Below are positions 19,442 through 28,359 of a stretch of 53,351 nucleotides of DNA, one piece after another; the stretch's first letter is position 1, and each line of letters starts with the position of its first letter. Under the pieces are notes generated by a model, which was not told the origin of the DNA, made no database searches, and saw only the letters and a program-made list of their open reading frames with translations. A program made the translations under genes and the position numbers. Source of the stretch: Photobacterium piscicola (GTDB lineage Bacteria > Pseudomonadota > Gammaproteobacteria > Enterobacterales > Vibrionaceae); contig NZ_FUZI01000017.1 in NCBI RefSeq assembly GCF_900166965.1, forward strand, positions 1 through 53,351. Reading direction: 5' to 3'.

Positions 19442-20797
19442 ATGGCGAAGCATTTTGATTACATCTGTATCGGTGGTGGTAGCGGCGGTATTGCATCAGC
19501 AAACCGCGCTGCAATGTATGGTGCTAAGGTTGCAATAATTGAAGCAAAAGCCCTTGGTGGCACCTGCGTTAACGTCGGTTGTGTACCCAAAAAAGTAATG
19601 TGGCACGGCGCTCAAATCGCTGAAGCGATCCACCTTTACGCTAAAGACTATGGCTTTAATGTTGATGTGAAAGATTTCAACTGGGCTAAACTGGTTGAAA
19701 ACCGCGAAGCTTACATCAGCCGCATTCATACTTCATATGACAATGTACTTGGTAATAATAACGTTGAAGTCATCAATGGCTTTGCGACCTTTGTTGATGC
19801 TAAAACTATTGCTGTTAACGGTGAACATTACACTGCCGATCATATTTTAATTGCGGTCGGTGGTGAACCAACAATTCCTAATGTACCTGGCGCAGAACAC
19901 GGTATTGACTCAAACGGTTTCTTTGAACTAACAGCACAACCAAAACGTACTGCAATTGTAGGTGCGGGTTATATCGCAGTTGAGATCGCGGGCGTATTAA
20001 GTGCACTCGGCACAGATACCCATCTGTTCGTTCGTAAAGAATCACCACTACGTAGCTTTGATCCAATGATTGTTGATACTTTAGTGGAAGTAATGGCAGC
20101 TGAAGGTCCAACCCTTCACACCCATTCAATTCCTAAAGAAGTGGTAAAAGAGGCCGATGGTTCTATCACACTTCATTTTGAAGACGGTAAATCACATAAC
20201 ACCGATTTACTGATTTGGGCGATTGGTCGTCACCCAACCACAGACAAAATCAACCTTCAAGCTGCAGGTGTTGAAACCAACACTCGTGGTTACATCAAAG
20301 TTGATCAATACCAACAAACCAATATTGACGGTATTTACTGTGTTGGCGACATCATGGAAGGCGGTATCGAACTAACCCCAATTGCAGTTAAAGCAGGTCG
20401 TCAATTATCTGAGCGTTTGTTTAATAACAAGCCAGAAGCCAAGATGGACTACAAACTGGTACCAACAGTGGTATTTAGCCACCCACCAATTGGTACTATT
20501 GGTCTAACAACTCAAGAAGCAATTGATCAATACGGTGAAGACAACGTCAAAGTCTACCAATCAGGCTTTACTGCAATGTACACCGCGGTCACAACCCACC
20601 GTCAGCCATGTAAAATGAAATTAGTGTGTGCGGGTGATGATGAAAAAGTTGTTGGCCTACATGGTATTGGTTATACCGTTGATGAAATGATTCAAGGCTT
20701 TGGTGTTGCAATTAAGATGGGCGCAACTAAAGCTGATTTCGATAGTGTTGTTGCTATCCACCCAACAGGTTCGGAAGAATTTGTTACGATGAGATAG
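19442..20797 (+). CDS. gor: Glutathione-disulfide reductase
   Basis: Gor uses NADPH and FAD to reduce glutathione disulfide. I start at ATG 19442 ([16 protein letters not shown]), preceded by GGAG with 8 bases spacing, giving 451 residues as expected; a GTG at 19403 opens the same frame but lacks support. Visible are the FAD motif [11 protein letters not shown], the redox disulfide [13 protein letters not shown] (C42 and C47), the NADPH motif [18 protein letters not shown], and the C-terminal [12 protein letters not shown] with the catalytic His-Glu pair. Downstream of rlmJ in the same direction, with its own upstream region of about 195 bases. Confidence 0.96.
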   Translation: MAKHFDYICIGGGSGGIASANRAAMYGAKVAIIEAKALGGTCVNVGCVPKKVMWHGAQIAEAIHLYAKDYGFNVDVKDFNWAKLVENREAYISRIHTSYDNVLGNNNVEVINGFATFVDAKTIAVNGEHYTADHILIAVGGEPTIPNVPGAEHGIDSNGFFELTAQPKRTAIVGAGYIAVEIAGVLSALGTDTHLFVRKESPLRSFDPMIVDTLVEVMAAEGPTLHTHSIPKEVVKEADGSITLHFEDGKSHNTDLLIWAIGRHPTTDKINLQAAGVETNTRGYIKVDQYQQTNIDGIYCVGDIMEGGIELTPIAVKAGRQLSERLFNNKPEAKMDYKLVPTVVFSHPPIGTIGLTTQEAIDQYGEDNVKVYQSGFTAMYTAVTTHRQPCKMKLVCAGDDEKVVGLHGIGYTVDEMIQGFGVAIKMGATKADFDSVVAIHPTGSEEFVTMR

Positions 20798-20816
20798 TCA
20801 GATCTCTGACAGTATT

Positions 20817-20847
20817 AAAAAGGTCGAATTATCGGCCTTTTTATTTT
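20817..20847 (+). terminator. Intrinsic terminator of gor
   Basis: AAAAAGGTCGA pairs with TCGGCCTTTTT (one G-U pair), followed by more T. Confidence 0.85.
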
Positions 20848-21070
20848 TTACTCATAATACAATTATGCTTATGTTAACTAAAATAAGCATAACAATTAAT
20901 TTTATAGCATCACCATATTCTTTTTTAATTATTATCCGTCCTTAAAAAGGTCACACCGTTTAAAATATAATTAATTTATTGTTATTTAAAATTATTGATA
21001 TATATAATGCATACACCCAACAATAGATGGCACTAATAAGCATCACGATGCATTACATAAAAAGATAACA

Positions 21071-22516
21071 ATGAAAAAAATATATTCCTTTTTTATAATT
21101 ATATTACTAAGCGCTTTATTATCATTATTAATTAGCCATATAACAATTAGATATATAGAACGGAAACAAATAAATAACATCATACAACTATTAGATAACG
21201 TTATCTATAAGCCTCAATTGCACATTGAACATGAAAGTAACTTAGAGTTAAATAGCAAAGAACAAAACCAACGTTTTCTAGAAGAAATTGAAATAAAATA
21301 TCCAGAGATAATGGATATTGCCTACATTTATAATGACAAATATCATTATAATAATAGTGGCATTAATAACCCAGTTCCTGAATATATAAAAAAAATGATC
21401 CATAATAATGTTGGGGTTAAGTTATTTGATGACCCTTATAATAAAACCAAAACTAATTATATTTTTAAGTTTGGTTCTGGGTATTATATAATAAACTTCT
21501 ATTCTAAATTATTAAAAAATTTAAGCCATAATATATTAACTAATTTTTTAGTTATTGACTCAAACTCAATAATACCTAACGGACTTTTATATTATAGTTT
21601 GACACATAATGCCAAACATCTACACTCTATTATTATTAGTGGCTTAACCATTAAAAAACTATTAATGGTTTTATCTTTCAATTTCATTATATCTTTATTA
21701 TTAGTAAATATTATATCATCCCTATTATTATCATATTTTGATAGTAACAAAGTGTTATATCGAAGACTAAAAAAAGCAGCTAACAACAGTGAATTTATAC
21801 CTTACTTTCAATCTATCTATTCAACCAAGCAACAAAAATTCGTTTCAGCTGAAATCCTATGCCGTTGGAATTATAATGGCATAATTGTTCCGCCCGCTGA
21901 GTTCATCACTAATTTAGAAAAAACCAATGATATAAAGAACATTACGTTAAATTTAATAAGAGAAGCATTTAACACACTAAATAAAGCCAATATAAATAAA
22001 GATTTCATGCTAAGCTTTAATTTTACTGTATCAATGCTTCTTGATGACAAATTTATGCGAAAAGTTATTACTTTAATTAAAAAGAACCCAAATATAAAAA
22101 ATAAAATAATAATAGAACTAACAGAAAGCGAAAATAGTTTTATTTATTTGGATGAAATTAATATTGTAATGAAAAAATTAAAAAAAGAATCCATATTATT
22201 ATCAATTGATGACGTTGGCACTGGATATTCAAATTTACTTACCATTCAAGAATTACCTTTTGACATAATGAAAATAGACAAATATTTCATTTCAGATAAA
22301 TTTGCAGTATCAAAAAGTAATATGCTTGAGACACTAGCAACATTAGGTAATTCGTTGAATCTTACTATCGTTGCTGAAGGTATTGAAACAGAATCAGAAT
22401 TAAATAAAATAAAAAAATTCAATATTCACTTATGCCAAGGATTTTATTTTTCTACTCCATGTGATTCAAAAACATTTATATCAAGAACAAAGTCTGAGCC
22501 ACATTTATACCAATAG
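21071..22516 (+). CDS. Membrane-anchored EAL-domain cyclic-di-GMP phosphodiesterase
   Basis: A 481-residue inner-membrane protein predicted to hydrolyse c-di-GMP. A membrane segment (about 5-27) and another (about 196-221) enclose an unrecognised periplasmic domain without Cys, so it is not the CSS-motif type. The EAL domain (about 235-475) keeps the metal and catalytic residues: E261 in an EIL variant of EAL, N317, E349 (ELTES), D380-D381 (IDDVGTGYSN), K401, E436 (VAEGIET) and Q456. Activity therefore seems likely despite the EIL variant. There is no GGDEF domain. The gene and the 270 bases before it are much more AT-rich than the neighbours, with many AAA and ATA codons, which may indicate transfer. 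It is monocistronic. Confidence 0.9.
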   Translation: MKKIYSFFIIILLSALLSLLISHITIRYIERKQINNIIQLLDNVIYKPQLHIEHESNLELNSKEQNQRFLEEIEIKYPEIMDIAYIYNDKYHYNNSGINNPVPEYIKKMIHNNVGVKLFDDPYNKTKTNYIFKFGSGYYIINFYSKLLKNLSHNILTNFLVIDSNSIIPNGLLYYSLTHNAKHLHSIIISGLTIKKLLMVLSFNFIISLLLVNIISSLLLSYFDSNKVLYRRLKKAANNSEFIPYFQSIYSTKQQKFVSAEILCRWNYNGIIVPPAEFITNLEKTNDIKNITLNLIREAFNTLNKANINKDFMLSFNFTVSMLLDDKFMRKVITLIKKNPNIKNKIIIELTESENSFIYLDEINIVMKKLKKESILLSIDDVGTGYSNLLTIQELPFDIMKIDKYFISDKFAVSKSNMLETLATLGNSLNLTIVAEGIETESELNKIKKFNIHLCQGFYFSTPCDSKTFISRTKSEPHLYQ

Positions 22517-22557
22517 TGAGATTGTATTAAATTAACCTTTTCAAAAAACACCTTTTT

Positions 22558-22588
22558 ATAAAAACACCGCTCAAAAGCGGTGTTTTTT
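22558..22588. terminator. Bidirectional terminator between the EAL gene and the His-tailed gene
   Basis: AAACACCGCT and AGCGGTGTTT form a perfect helix with a 4-base loop and T runs on both strands. Confidence 0.85.
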
Positions 22589-22609
22589 ATCTATACTAAG
22601 GATTGCATC

Positions 22610-23200
22610 TTAATGATGATGATGTCCATCATTATGGCTATGACCACAACTACAGCTTGGTGCGATAACAGTTTGAATAGGGGTTAAGGTGATTTGTTGT
22701 AGTAATTCTTCTGTGCTAACCGTATTCAATAAATGCATATTTTCAGCATTGACAGCCATTGGATCTTCAATCTCACGTTGAATGCTCATCACTTCAATTA
22801 TTTGTTGAGTAACCGCTTCAGGTAATAATAATTCACGGATCACTTTAAGCTCATTATTACTAGTATCTAACGCCATCATCGATAAGGCTAATGTTGATGT
22901 GGTTGGCTGTTGAAAATATTCATTTGGAATCGCTGCAGCATTAAATTGAATATCAAACGCAAGTTCAGCCAACTTAAATACCACCAAGCAACCACCATTT
23001 TCAGTTTTCATTAAACCAAATTCTGCGGTAGCTTCTGCCATCATTTGTTGCTCTTCAGCTGTAATGCCAGTTAAACCAATAAAAACGATATTACTCATAT
23101 CATTACGGAACATCTCAATCACTGCGCCATCACCAGCAACAAACGGGTGTTCATCAATGATCTGACCTACATGAAATTGCTGATTTGAATGTGCTGCCAT
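22610..23200 (-). CDS. Hypothetical protein with Cys/His-rich C-terminal tail
   Basis: I do not recognise the family. From the ATG at 23200 (MAAHSNQQFHVGQ), with GAGG six bases upstream, it has 196 residues; another ATG four codons earlier overlaps that ribosome site. The first 175 residues look like a soluble, acidic alpha/beta protein without signal peptide. The last 14 residues, CSCGHSHNDGHHHH, could bind Ni, Zn or Co ions in the way of the tails of SlyD, HypB or CobW-type proteins, but no FKBP or GTPase motifs are present. Met-rich stretches (QQMMAEAT, SMMALD) are also seen. A 14-bp palindrome at 23326-23339 lies upstream and is nearly repeated before the cupin gene. Confidence 0.7.
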   Translation of the reverse strand: MAAHSNQQFHVGQIIDEHPFVAGDGAVIEMFRNDMSNIVFIGLTGITAEEQQMMAEATAEFGLMKTENGGCLVVFKLAELAFDIQFNAAAIPNEYFQQPTTSTLALSMMALDTSNNELKVIRELLLPEAVTQQIIEVMSIQREIEDPMAVNAENMHLLNTVSTEELLQQITLTPIQTVIAPSCSCGHSHNDGHHHH

Positions 23201-23325
23201 GGTGTACCTCATCGTTATTTTAGCTCAATCATTTCAGTCTATACGAAATTAACAAGCCGTTATAATATGATCTTATTTTAACCATTACCTTCTGATTAAC
23301 AATACTATGAAAATCAAAAACACTG

Positions 23326-23339
23326 TTACCAAATAGTAA
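23326..23339. promoter_or_regulatory. Candidate operator, copy 1
   Basis: TTACCAAATAGTAA is an imperfect palindrome 126 bases before the His-tailed gene and matches 12 of 14 positions of the palindrome at 24039-24052. The shared sequence suggests one regulator acting at both places; the regulator is unknown. Confidence 0.3.
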
Positions 23340-23360
23340 TGGTTAAACATCGATGTCCAT

Positions 23361-23391
23361 CTAAACAACCCCTAACAACATATCAGGGGTT
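23361..23391 (-). terminator. Probable terminator of the cupin gene
   Basis: AACCCCT (23367-23373) pairs with AGGGGTT (23385-23391). The T tract on the minus strand is short (GTTTAG), so the assignment is moderate. Confidence 0.5.
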
Positions 23392-23406
23392 AAATTTATA
23401 CTGTTT

Positions 23407-23799
23407 TTATTGTGCCGGAGCAAAATCAGCTGCTGCAGGACGATGTGCAGTATAAATAGCTTCACCGTCACTTTCAGCATCAAAGATAACCGTAACATCA
23501 GGGCTAAATAAAATAACATCGCCAACTTCAGCAACATATTTAGTACCAACTTCATCACGAACCACAATCTTACCTTTGGTGATCACCTTGTACTCAACAG
23601 AATCGTAAAAGTATTCAAATTCAACCCCTGGAGACATGGTGAAATGACCCATCGTTAATGCGTTGCTGTTCGTGGTTACAGCAACCTCTGCCATATCACT
23701 TTTTAAGCCTTCAACTTCAAGTAACTTACTGAGATAATTTAATTTAAAAGAGCCTGATTTAATCAGTGTAATACCGGGCTTCGTTGTTAATGTTGTCAT
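23407..23799 (-). CDS. Cupin-domain protein (EutQ-like)
   Basis: A 130-residue protein with a single cupin barrel of the EutQ/DUF861 kind. Motifs visible are MSPGVEFEYFYDSVEYKVITKGKIVV (first cupin box, in which metal ligands are mostly replaced by Glu and Tyr) and VGDVILFSPDVTVIF (second box). No enzymatic role can be assigned; relatives act in ethanolamine use or as small binding proteins. It is divergent from a YjiH-family membrane protein, across 531 bases with a palindrome at 24039, which suggests but does not prove a common pathway. No other ethanolamine genes are nearby. Confidence 0.75.
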   Translation of the reverse strand: MTTLTTKPGITLIKSGSFKLNYLSKLLEVEGLKSDMAEVAVTTNSNALTMGHFTMSPGVEFEYFYDSVEYKVITKGKIVVRDEVGTKYVAEVGDVILFSPDVTVIFDAESDGEAIYTAHRPAAADFAPAQ

Positions 23800-24330
23800 G
23801 GGTAGTGCCTTATTTTTATAGTAAGACCAAAGTCAATGCAGTGATCTTATTGAGTACAGGTAGTCGATTTATTATTGGATTTGAGTGTCACAAAAATGAA
23901 TGGCGTCGAGTCTGAAATTATTAGCTAAATTCAACCGACTATTTATTTAACTGAGCATCATCTTTAGTAATGCTTTCTGATGGAATGAAGTCTAACTGAA
24001 CACTTAAAATCAACAATAGCTTAAAAATATAAAGACTATTACCACATGGTAACAATTAACTTAAAATTACATTCAAATGTGACAAATAAATCTTTTGTAG
24101 ATAGTAAACCTGTATTACATACATAACGTCTTAAAATTGCCACCTCGAATAAAAAACCCAAATAATCGCATAAATAACCAATTTTTTAGTTGCTGACTAT
24201 TCCATCTATTAAATAAAAACGGTAATCTTCGAATTCTTATTTATGGGATAACAATGAATAGTTATTCTCACAAGACCTCGGGGATACCCCCATTAATTCG
24301 GCCGTTTCTACCAGTAGGTTATAGACAAAT
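23800..24330. other. 531-base intergenic region between divergent cupin and YjiH genes
   Basis: No ORF was supported here. It is AT-rich and holds the palindrome at 24039-24052 and, near 24246-24270, GGGATAAC and GTTATTCTC as a looser inverted repeat. The length for a divergent pair suggests long leaders or several regulator sites. Confidence 0.6.
24039..24052. promoter_or_regulatory. Candidate operator, copy 2
   Basis: TTACCACATGGTAA has 6-base perfect arms around a 2-base centre. It lies 240 bases before the cupin gene and 279 before the YjiH-family gene, and resembles the site at 23326-23339 (12 of 14). Confidence 0.35.
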
Positions 24331-25695
24331 ATGCATCAACAAGCAGTAGCACCACCTAAAAGTATCAATAATTGGTTAATGTTTATCATTCCATCATTAA
24401 TTGGCGTGTTTTTATTTATGGCACCGATCAACTTTGATGGTGACATTACGATCCCAATCGCCGTATTAGCCAAAACTATTCAAAGCCATTTTGAAAATTC
24501 ACTGACATCGATTGTGACAGGCGTGATCAGTTTTACTGCCATCATGTCTATTATTACCAAGCTCTTTAAGCCTGGATTTGTAATTCGCAACAGCTTCATC
24601 AATGGCTTATTGAACCCGTCTTTAATGTGGTTTATCGTGCAACAGCTTGGCGCTATCTTTGCAGTAATGACTTACTTTAATATTGGCCCGGTGATGTTTC
24701 GTAACGATGCCACTGGTGGCTTAGTACTCAATAATTTACTGCCCGTATTATTTTCAGTGTTTATTTTTGCTGGTTTACTGCTACCGCTACTGCTTAATTT
24801 TGGCTTATTAGAATTCTTTGGCACTCTATTTACCCGTATCATGCGCCCTATTTTTGGTTTACCAGGTCGCTCATCCGTTAACTGTATTGCTTCGTGGTTA
24901 GGTGATGGTTCTGTTGGCGTATTACTGACCAGCAAGCAATATGAATCAGGTATGTACACTCAGCGTGAAGCTGCTGTTATTGGTACTACATTCTCAGCGG
25001 TATCCATCACTTTCAGCTTAGTTGTTATCGCTCAAGTTAATTTAGAACATATGTTTGCCCCGTTCTACTTAACCGTATGTTTGGCTGGACTAGTGGCTGC
25101 TATTATTGTGCCGCGCTTACCACCATTATCACGTAAGAAAAATGTCTATATTAATGGCACCACTGAATCATCACATGATGAAACCGTACCTGAAGGTCAT
25201 AACATTTTCTCTTATGGGATTGAGCAAGCACTAAAAAAAGCCGCGGAAGTAAAAAGCTTACCTGTAATTGTTGTTGATGGACTTAAAAACGCCGTTGATA
25301 TGGTATTTGGTGTACTGCCTGTTGTTATGGCAATAGGTACGATGGCGTTAGTGATCGCTGAAAATACCCCTATTTTTGATTACCTCGGCATGCCATTTAT
25401 TCCATTCCTTGAATTGCTGCATATTCCAGAAGCAGAAGCGGCATCAAAAACCATCGTGGTCGGGTTTGCCGATATGTTCTTGCCATCAATTTTGGCATCG
25501 ACCATTCAAAGTGACATGACCCGCTTTATCATTGCCGCGATGTCAGTGACGCAATTGATTTATATGTCAGAGATTGGCGCATTACTTATTGGTAGCAAAG
25601 TTCCCGTTAAAGCATGGGAATTATTTGTGATCTTTATTCTACGTACTTTAGTCACTCTGCCAGTAATTGCGCTAATGGCACATTTGATTTTCTAA
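24331..25695 (+). CDS. YjiH-family membrane protein with nucleoside-recognition (Gate) domains
   Basis: A 454-residue integral membrane protein with about ten hydrophobic segments. It begins with a short soluble tail, then NNWLMFIIPSLIGVFLFMAP. Gate-type blocks are NGLLNPSLMWFIVQQLGA, LLEFFGTLFTRIMRPIFGLPG, SWLGDGSVGVLLTS, FSAVSITFSLVVIAQ and, in the second half, FADMFLPSILAS. The pattern matches the YjiH group of putative transporters, whose substrate is unknown. A charged loop (about 265-305) splits the two halves. The ribosome site is weak (no purine run immediately before the ATG at 24331), so the exact start is unsure. It is followed by a strong terminator. Confidence 0.85.
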   Translation: MHQQAVAPPKSINNWLMFIIPSLIGVFLFMAPINFDGDITIPIAVLAKTIQSHFENSLTSIVTGVISFTAIMSIITKLFKPGFVIRNSFINGLLNPSLMWFIVQQLGAIFAVMTYFNIGPVMFRNDATGGLVLNNLLPVLFSVFIFAGLLLPLLLNFGLLEFFGTLFTRIMRPIFGLPGRSSVNCIASWLGDGSVGVLLTSKQYESGMYTQREAAVIGTTFSAVSITFSLVVIAQVNLEHMFAPFYLTVCLAGLVAAIIVPRLPPLSRKKNVYINGTTESSHDETVPEGHNIFSYGIEQALKKAAEVKSLPVIVVDGLKNAVDMVFGVLPVVMAIGTMALVIAENTPIFDYLGMPFIPFLELLHIPEAEAASKTIVVGFADMFLPSILASTIQSDMTRFIIAAMSVTQLIYMSEIGALLIGSKVPVKAWELFVIFILRTLVTLPVIALMAHLIF

Positions 25696-25714
25696 ATATA
25701 ATAGTTAAATATCT

Positions 25715-25744
25715 AAAAAAGCGACCTTATGGTCGCTTTTTTTT
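25715..25744 (+). terminator. Intrinsic terminator of the YjiH-family gene
   Basis: AAAAAAGCGACC and GGTCGCTTTTTT form a perfect helix with a 4-base loop. Confidence 0.88.
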
Positions 25745-25941
25745 GTTCATTTTCACACACAACATCCCACCAAGGAATAACTAAAACGCCAATTATATAA
25801 GTGTGATCACAGTTCCATAAATATTATATTCACCACAAGGATGAAAGCTATTTTTTGCGTTGTTTTTTGTGTAATTTCCAATAAAATCCGCACGTTATAA
25901 ATTTATAAAAATTAATTACTATTTTATTCAAGGGTTTATCA

Positions 25942-27348
25942 ATGCAATTCAAGCTTTCTCTTCTAACTGGTTCTTTATTAGCAGCACTAACCTTAACGGG
26001 TTGTGGCAGTGACTCCTCTTCTGATTCAAATGAATCTATAATTCCAAATGAAAAAACGAAAACCATCACAGTAATTGATGGTTACCTAACAAACGCTGAA
26101 GTCTGCGCCGATAAAAACAACAATAAGCAATGTGATAGCGGTGAGAGCATTGGCTTTACCAATGAAAAAGGACAACTAACCATATCAAAAGAACTCGCAG
26201 CTTACCCTCTACTTGCTAAAGCTATTGTAGGTAAAACTCAAGACAGTGATAGTATTGGCTATGTTACTAGCAGTTACACCATGGGCGCATCAAAAAATCT
26301 GGATGTTATTACTCCATTTACAACAATAGCTCACAATGACAATATTTCTTTTGATGAACTAGCAAGCCAACTAAATCTTGATAGCAAAACAATTAGCGGT
26401 GATTACGTCGTAGATAAAGTGGTAAATCCAGAAGCAATTAAAGCTCACCTAATCGCTCGTTCTCTAACATCTGCTTTACCTGAAGACTTAACTCTACTTA
26501 ATAAAGAGCAAATCACTAAGGTTGTTACTGCAGCTCAAAAAACAATCGAAAAGCATGAAAATAGCGGCACTCTAAATGAGTTAAACGATGTACGCGTAGT
26601 GATTGATGAAGCAGGTAATATTGAAGAGCAACAGCTAGTCAGCGATTTACATTCATACCTAATCTCAAAAGATGCATGGTTCCTAGGTAGTATGAATCAA
26701 GGTTATATGAGTGATGAAGGTATTCAAAAAGCAACATATAAAGTAGATGGTAGTTCTGAGTGGTTCGATAAGGATGGGAATTCATCAGGTACAGAACCAT
26801 TCAAAGTACAAGGCAACCATTTCATTGAAATAGATGGCTCAAAAGGTGATGAGTTCATTTTCACCTCTCCCAACCTAGCACTAACGGTTGCTTCTGGTGA
26901 TGGTAATGACCTGCTATTTTGGACTTCTGAAAAACTAGACGACTCATTCACACCAAAGCAACTGACCTCGAAGCAATTTGAAAATAAAACATGGTTCTAC
27001 GTTGGTGATGATTCAGCCACCCATAACCCAGATCCAATGATGGCTGAAATGAAGTTCTCACCATTAGCTGAAAACGGAATCGGTACGGTTACCATTTCAG
27101 AAAACGGTGAGTCTTTTGATATCACTTGGCAACTACAAGATGTAACGACTGATTTTGGTTCACACAACATCCTATTCCTAGATTTCCCTAAAGGCGATAA
27201 AGATATGGCTGTTATGCCTATCACCAACGGTAATGGTTTGATGTTAGTTTCAGATTTAAATCGTGATTCTGAACTATTTAACCTCTTTATTGATAGCAAA
27301 GAACAAGCAGAAACTATCATTCAAAAATGGGTTAACGCACAAGAATAA
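25942..27348 (+). CDS. Hypothetical lipoprotein
   Basis: A 468-residue secreted lipoprotein. The N-terminus MQFKLSLLTGSLLAALTLTGC is a type II signal peptide with Cys at about 21, followed by a Ser/Asp-rich linker. Next comes VIDGYLTNAEVCADKNNNKQ, an N-terminal block I recall from several vibrio surface lipoproteins, with a Cys pair and DxNxN residues that resemble a Ca-binding loop. The rest (about 240-450) is rich in beta-strand-like acidic sequence. No enzyme motif was seen. AAGGG lies 8 bases before the ATG. It is monocistronic with a terminator shared with the gsi-type operon. Confidence 0.75.
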   Translation: MQFKLSLLTGSLLAALTLTGCGSDSSSDSNESIIPNEKTKTITVIDGYLTNAEVCADKNNNKQCDSGESIGFTNEKGQLTISKELAAYPLLAKAIVGKTQDSDSIGYVTSSYTMGASKNLDVITPFTTIAHNDNISFDELASQLNLDSKTISGDYVVDKVVNPEAIKAHLIARSLTSALPEDLTLLNKEQITKVVTAAQKTIEKHENSGTLNELNDVRVVIDEAGNIEEQQLVSDLHSYLISKDAWFLGSMNQGYMSDEGIQKATYKVDGSSEWFDKDGNSSGTEPFKVQGNHFIEIDGSKGDEFIFTSPNLALTVASGDGNDLLFWTSEKLDDSFTPKQLTSKQFENKTWFYVGDDSATHNPDPMMAEMKFSPLAENGIGTVTISENGESFDITWQLQDVTTDFGSHNILFLDFPKGDKDMAVMPITNGNGLMLVSDLNRDSELFNLFIDSKEQAETIIQKWVNAQE

Positions 27349-27357
27349 TCGGTAAAT

Positions 27358-27383
27358 AAAAAGGCGACCACTCGGTCGCCTTT
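27358..27383. terminator. Bidirectional terminator (lipoprotein gene / ABC operon)
   Basis: AAAGGCGACC and GGTCGCCTTT form a perfect helix with a 4-base loop, with A and T runs outside. Confidence 0.88.
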
Positions 27384-27414
27384 ATTCATTGATTCTCAAG
27401 ATAGCAAACCCAAG

Positions 27415-28356
27415 CTAGCCTTTATAAATCTTAGGATTAAACACATCCCGTAGCCAATCACCCAGCAAATTAATCACTAATACTAAAGTAATTAATACAA
27501 TGCCAGGGAAGGCGGTGATCCACCATGAACCAGAGAAAATATAGTTAAAGCCAATACTGATCAGTGAGCCTAACGATGGCTGATCCACCGGTAAACCTAA
27601 GCCTAAAAATGATAGCGCCGCTTCCGACATAATAGCGTTAGCAACCTGTACCGTTGAAATTACTAAAATCGGCGATAAACAATTAGGCAAAATATGACGG
27701 AACATGATCCGTGGTGCTCGAAAGCCCATCACCTTAGCTGCTTCAACATACTCTTTTCTTTTCTCTGCCAAAACAGAGGCGCGTACCGTTCGTGCATACT
27801 GTGGCCATTCCGCAAAACCGATAATCACCACTAACATAATCACCGCATATTGGGCGTATGTTTCAGCCCCTAATGCAGTACGAAAAATAGCAGATACAAT
27901 AATCGCTACCATCATGGTGGAAAACGATAATTGCACATCAGCAACACGCATTAATAAACTATCAATTCGTCCACCAAAATAACCCGCAGTTAAACCAACA
28001 ATCACCCCTAGCACGAGCTGTAACGCTACTGCTAATAAGCCGATCGTCAGTGATAAACGCATCCCATATAAAATAGTCGAATAGATATCACGACCTTGAT
28101 TATCAGTACCAAGGCTAAAATTAGCATCCCCATCTGCCATCCATGCTGGCGGTAATTCAGAATCCATAATATCAATGGTCGATAAATCATAAGGATTTGT
28201 CGGTGCAATAAACGGCGCAAATAACGCTGCAGTAGCAAAGCTCAAAAAAATGGCAAAACACACCATCGCCACTTTATCTTTAAGAAAATAATACACAATA
28301 TCGGAATCTTTAAAGCGCTGCCAACGACTTGGTGCAACGGTGCTAATACTCTCCAT
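27415..28356 (-). CDS. Peptide/glutathione-type ABC transporter permease (DppC/GsiD-like)
   Basis: A 313-residue inner-membrane permease of the OppC/DppC family. There is an N-terminal cytoplasmic segment, the first membrane helix at about 30-50, a periplasmic loop with FSLGTDNQGRDIYSTILYG, and the BPD_transp_1 domain. The coupling helix motif EYVEAAKVMGFRAPRIMFRHILPN touches the ATPase. The last gene of the leftward operon ATPase, binding protein, permease, permease, which is the gsiABCD order of E. coli. Its start is 3 bases after the stop of the preceding permease gene, so the two are cotranslated. Confidence 0.92.
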   Translation of the reverse strand: MESISTVAPSRWQRFKDSDIVYYFLKDKVAMVCFAIFLSFATAALFAPFIAPTNPYDLSTIDIMDSELPPAWMADGDANFSLGTDNQGRDIYSTILYGMRLSLTIGLLAVALQLVLGVIVGLTAGYFGGRIDSLLMRVADVQLSFSTMMVAIIVSAIFRTALGAETYAQYAVIMLVVIIGFAEWPQYARTVRASVLAEKRKEYVEAAKVMGFRAPRIMFRHILPNCLSPILVISTVQVANAIMSEAALSFLGLGLPVDQPSLGSLISIGFNYIFSGSWWITAFPGIVLITLVLVINLLGDWLRDVFNPKIYKG

Positions 28357-28359
28357 GAC

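Noticed and set aside
25801..25816. TGTGATCACA resembling a CRP site
   Set aside because: The two half-sites touch without the 6-base spacer that CRP requires.
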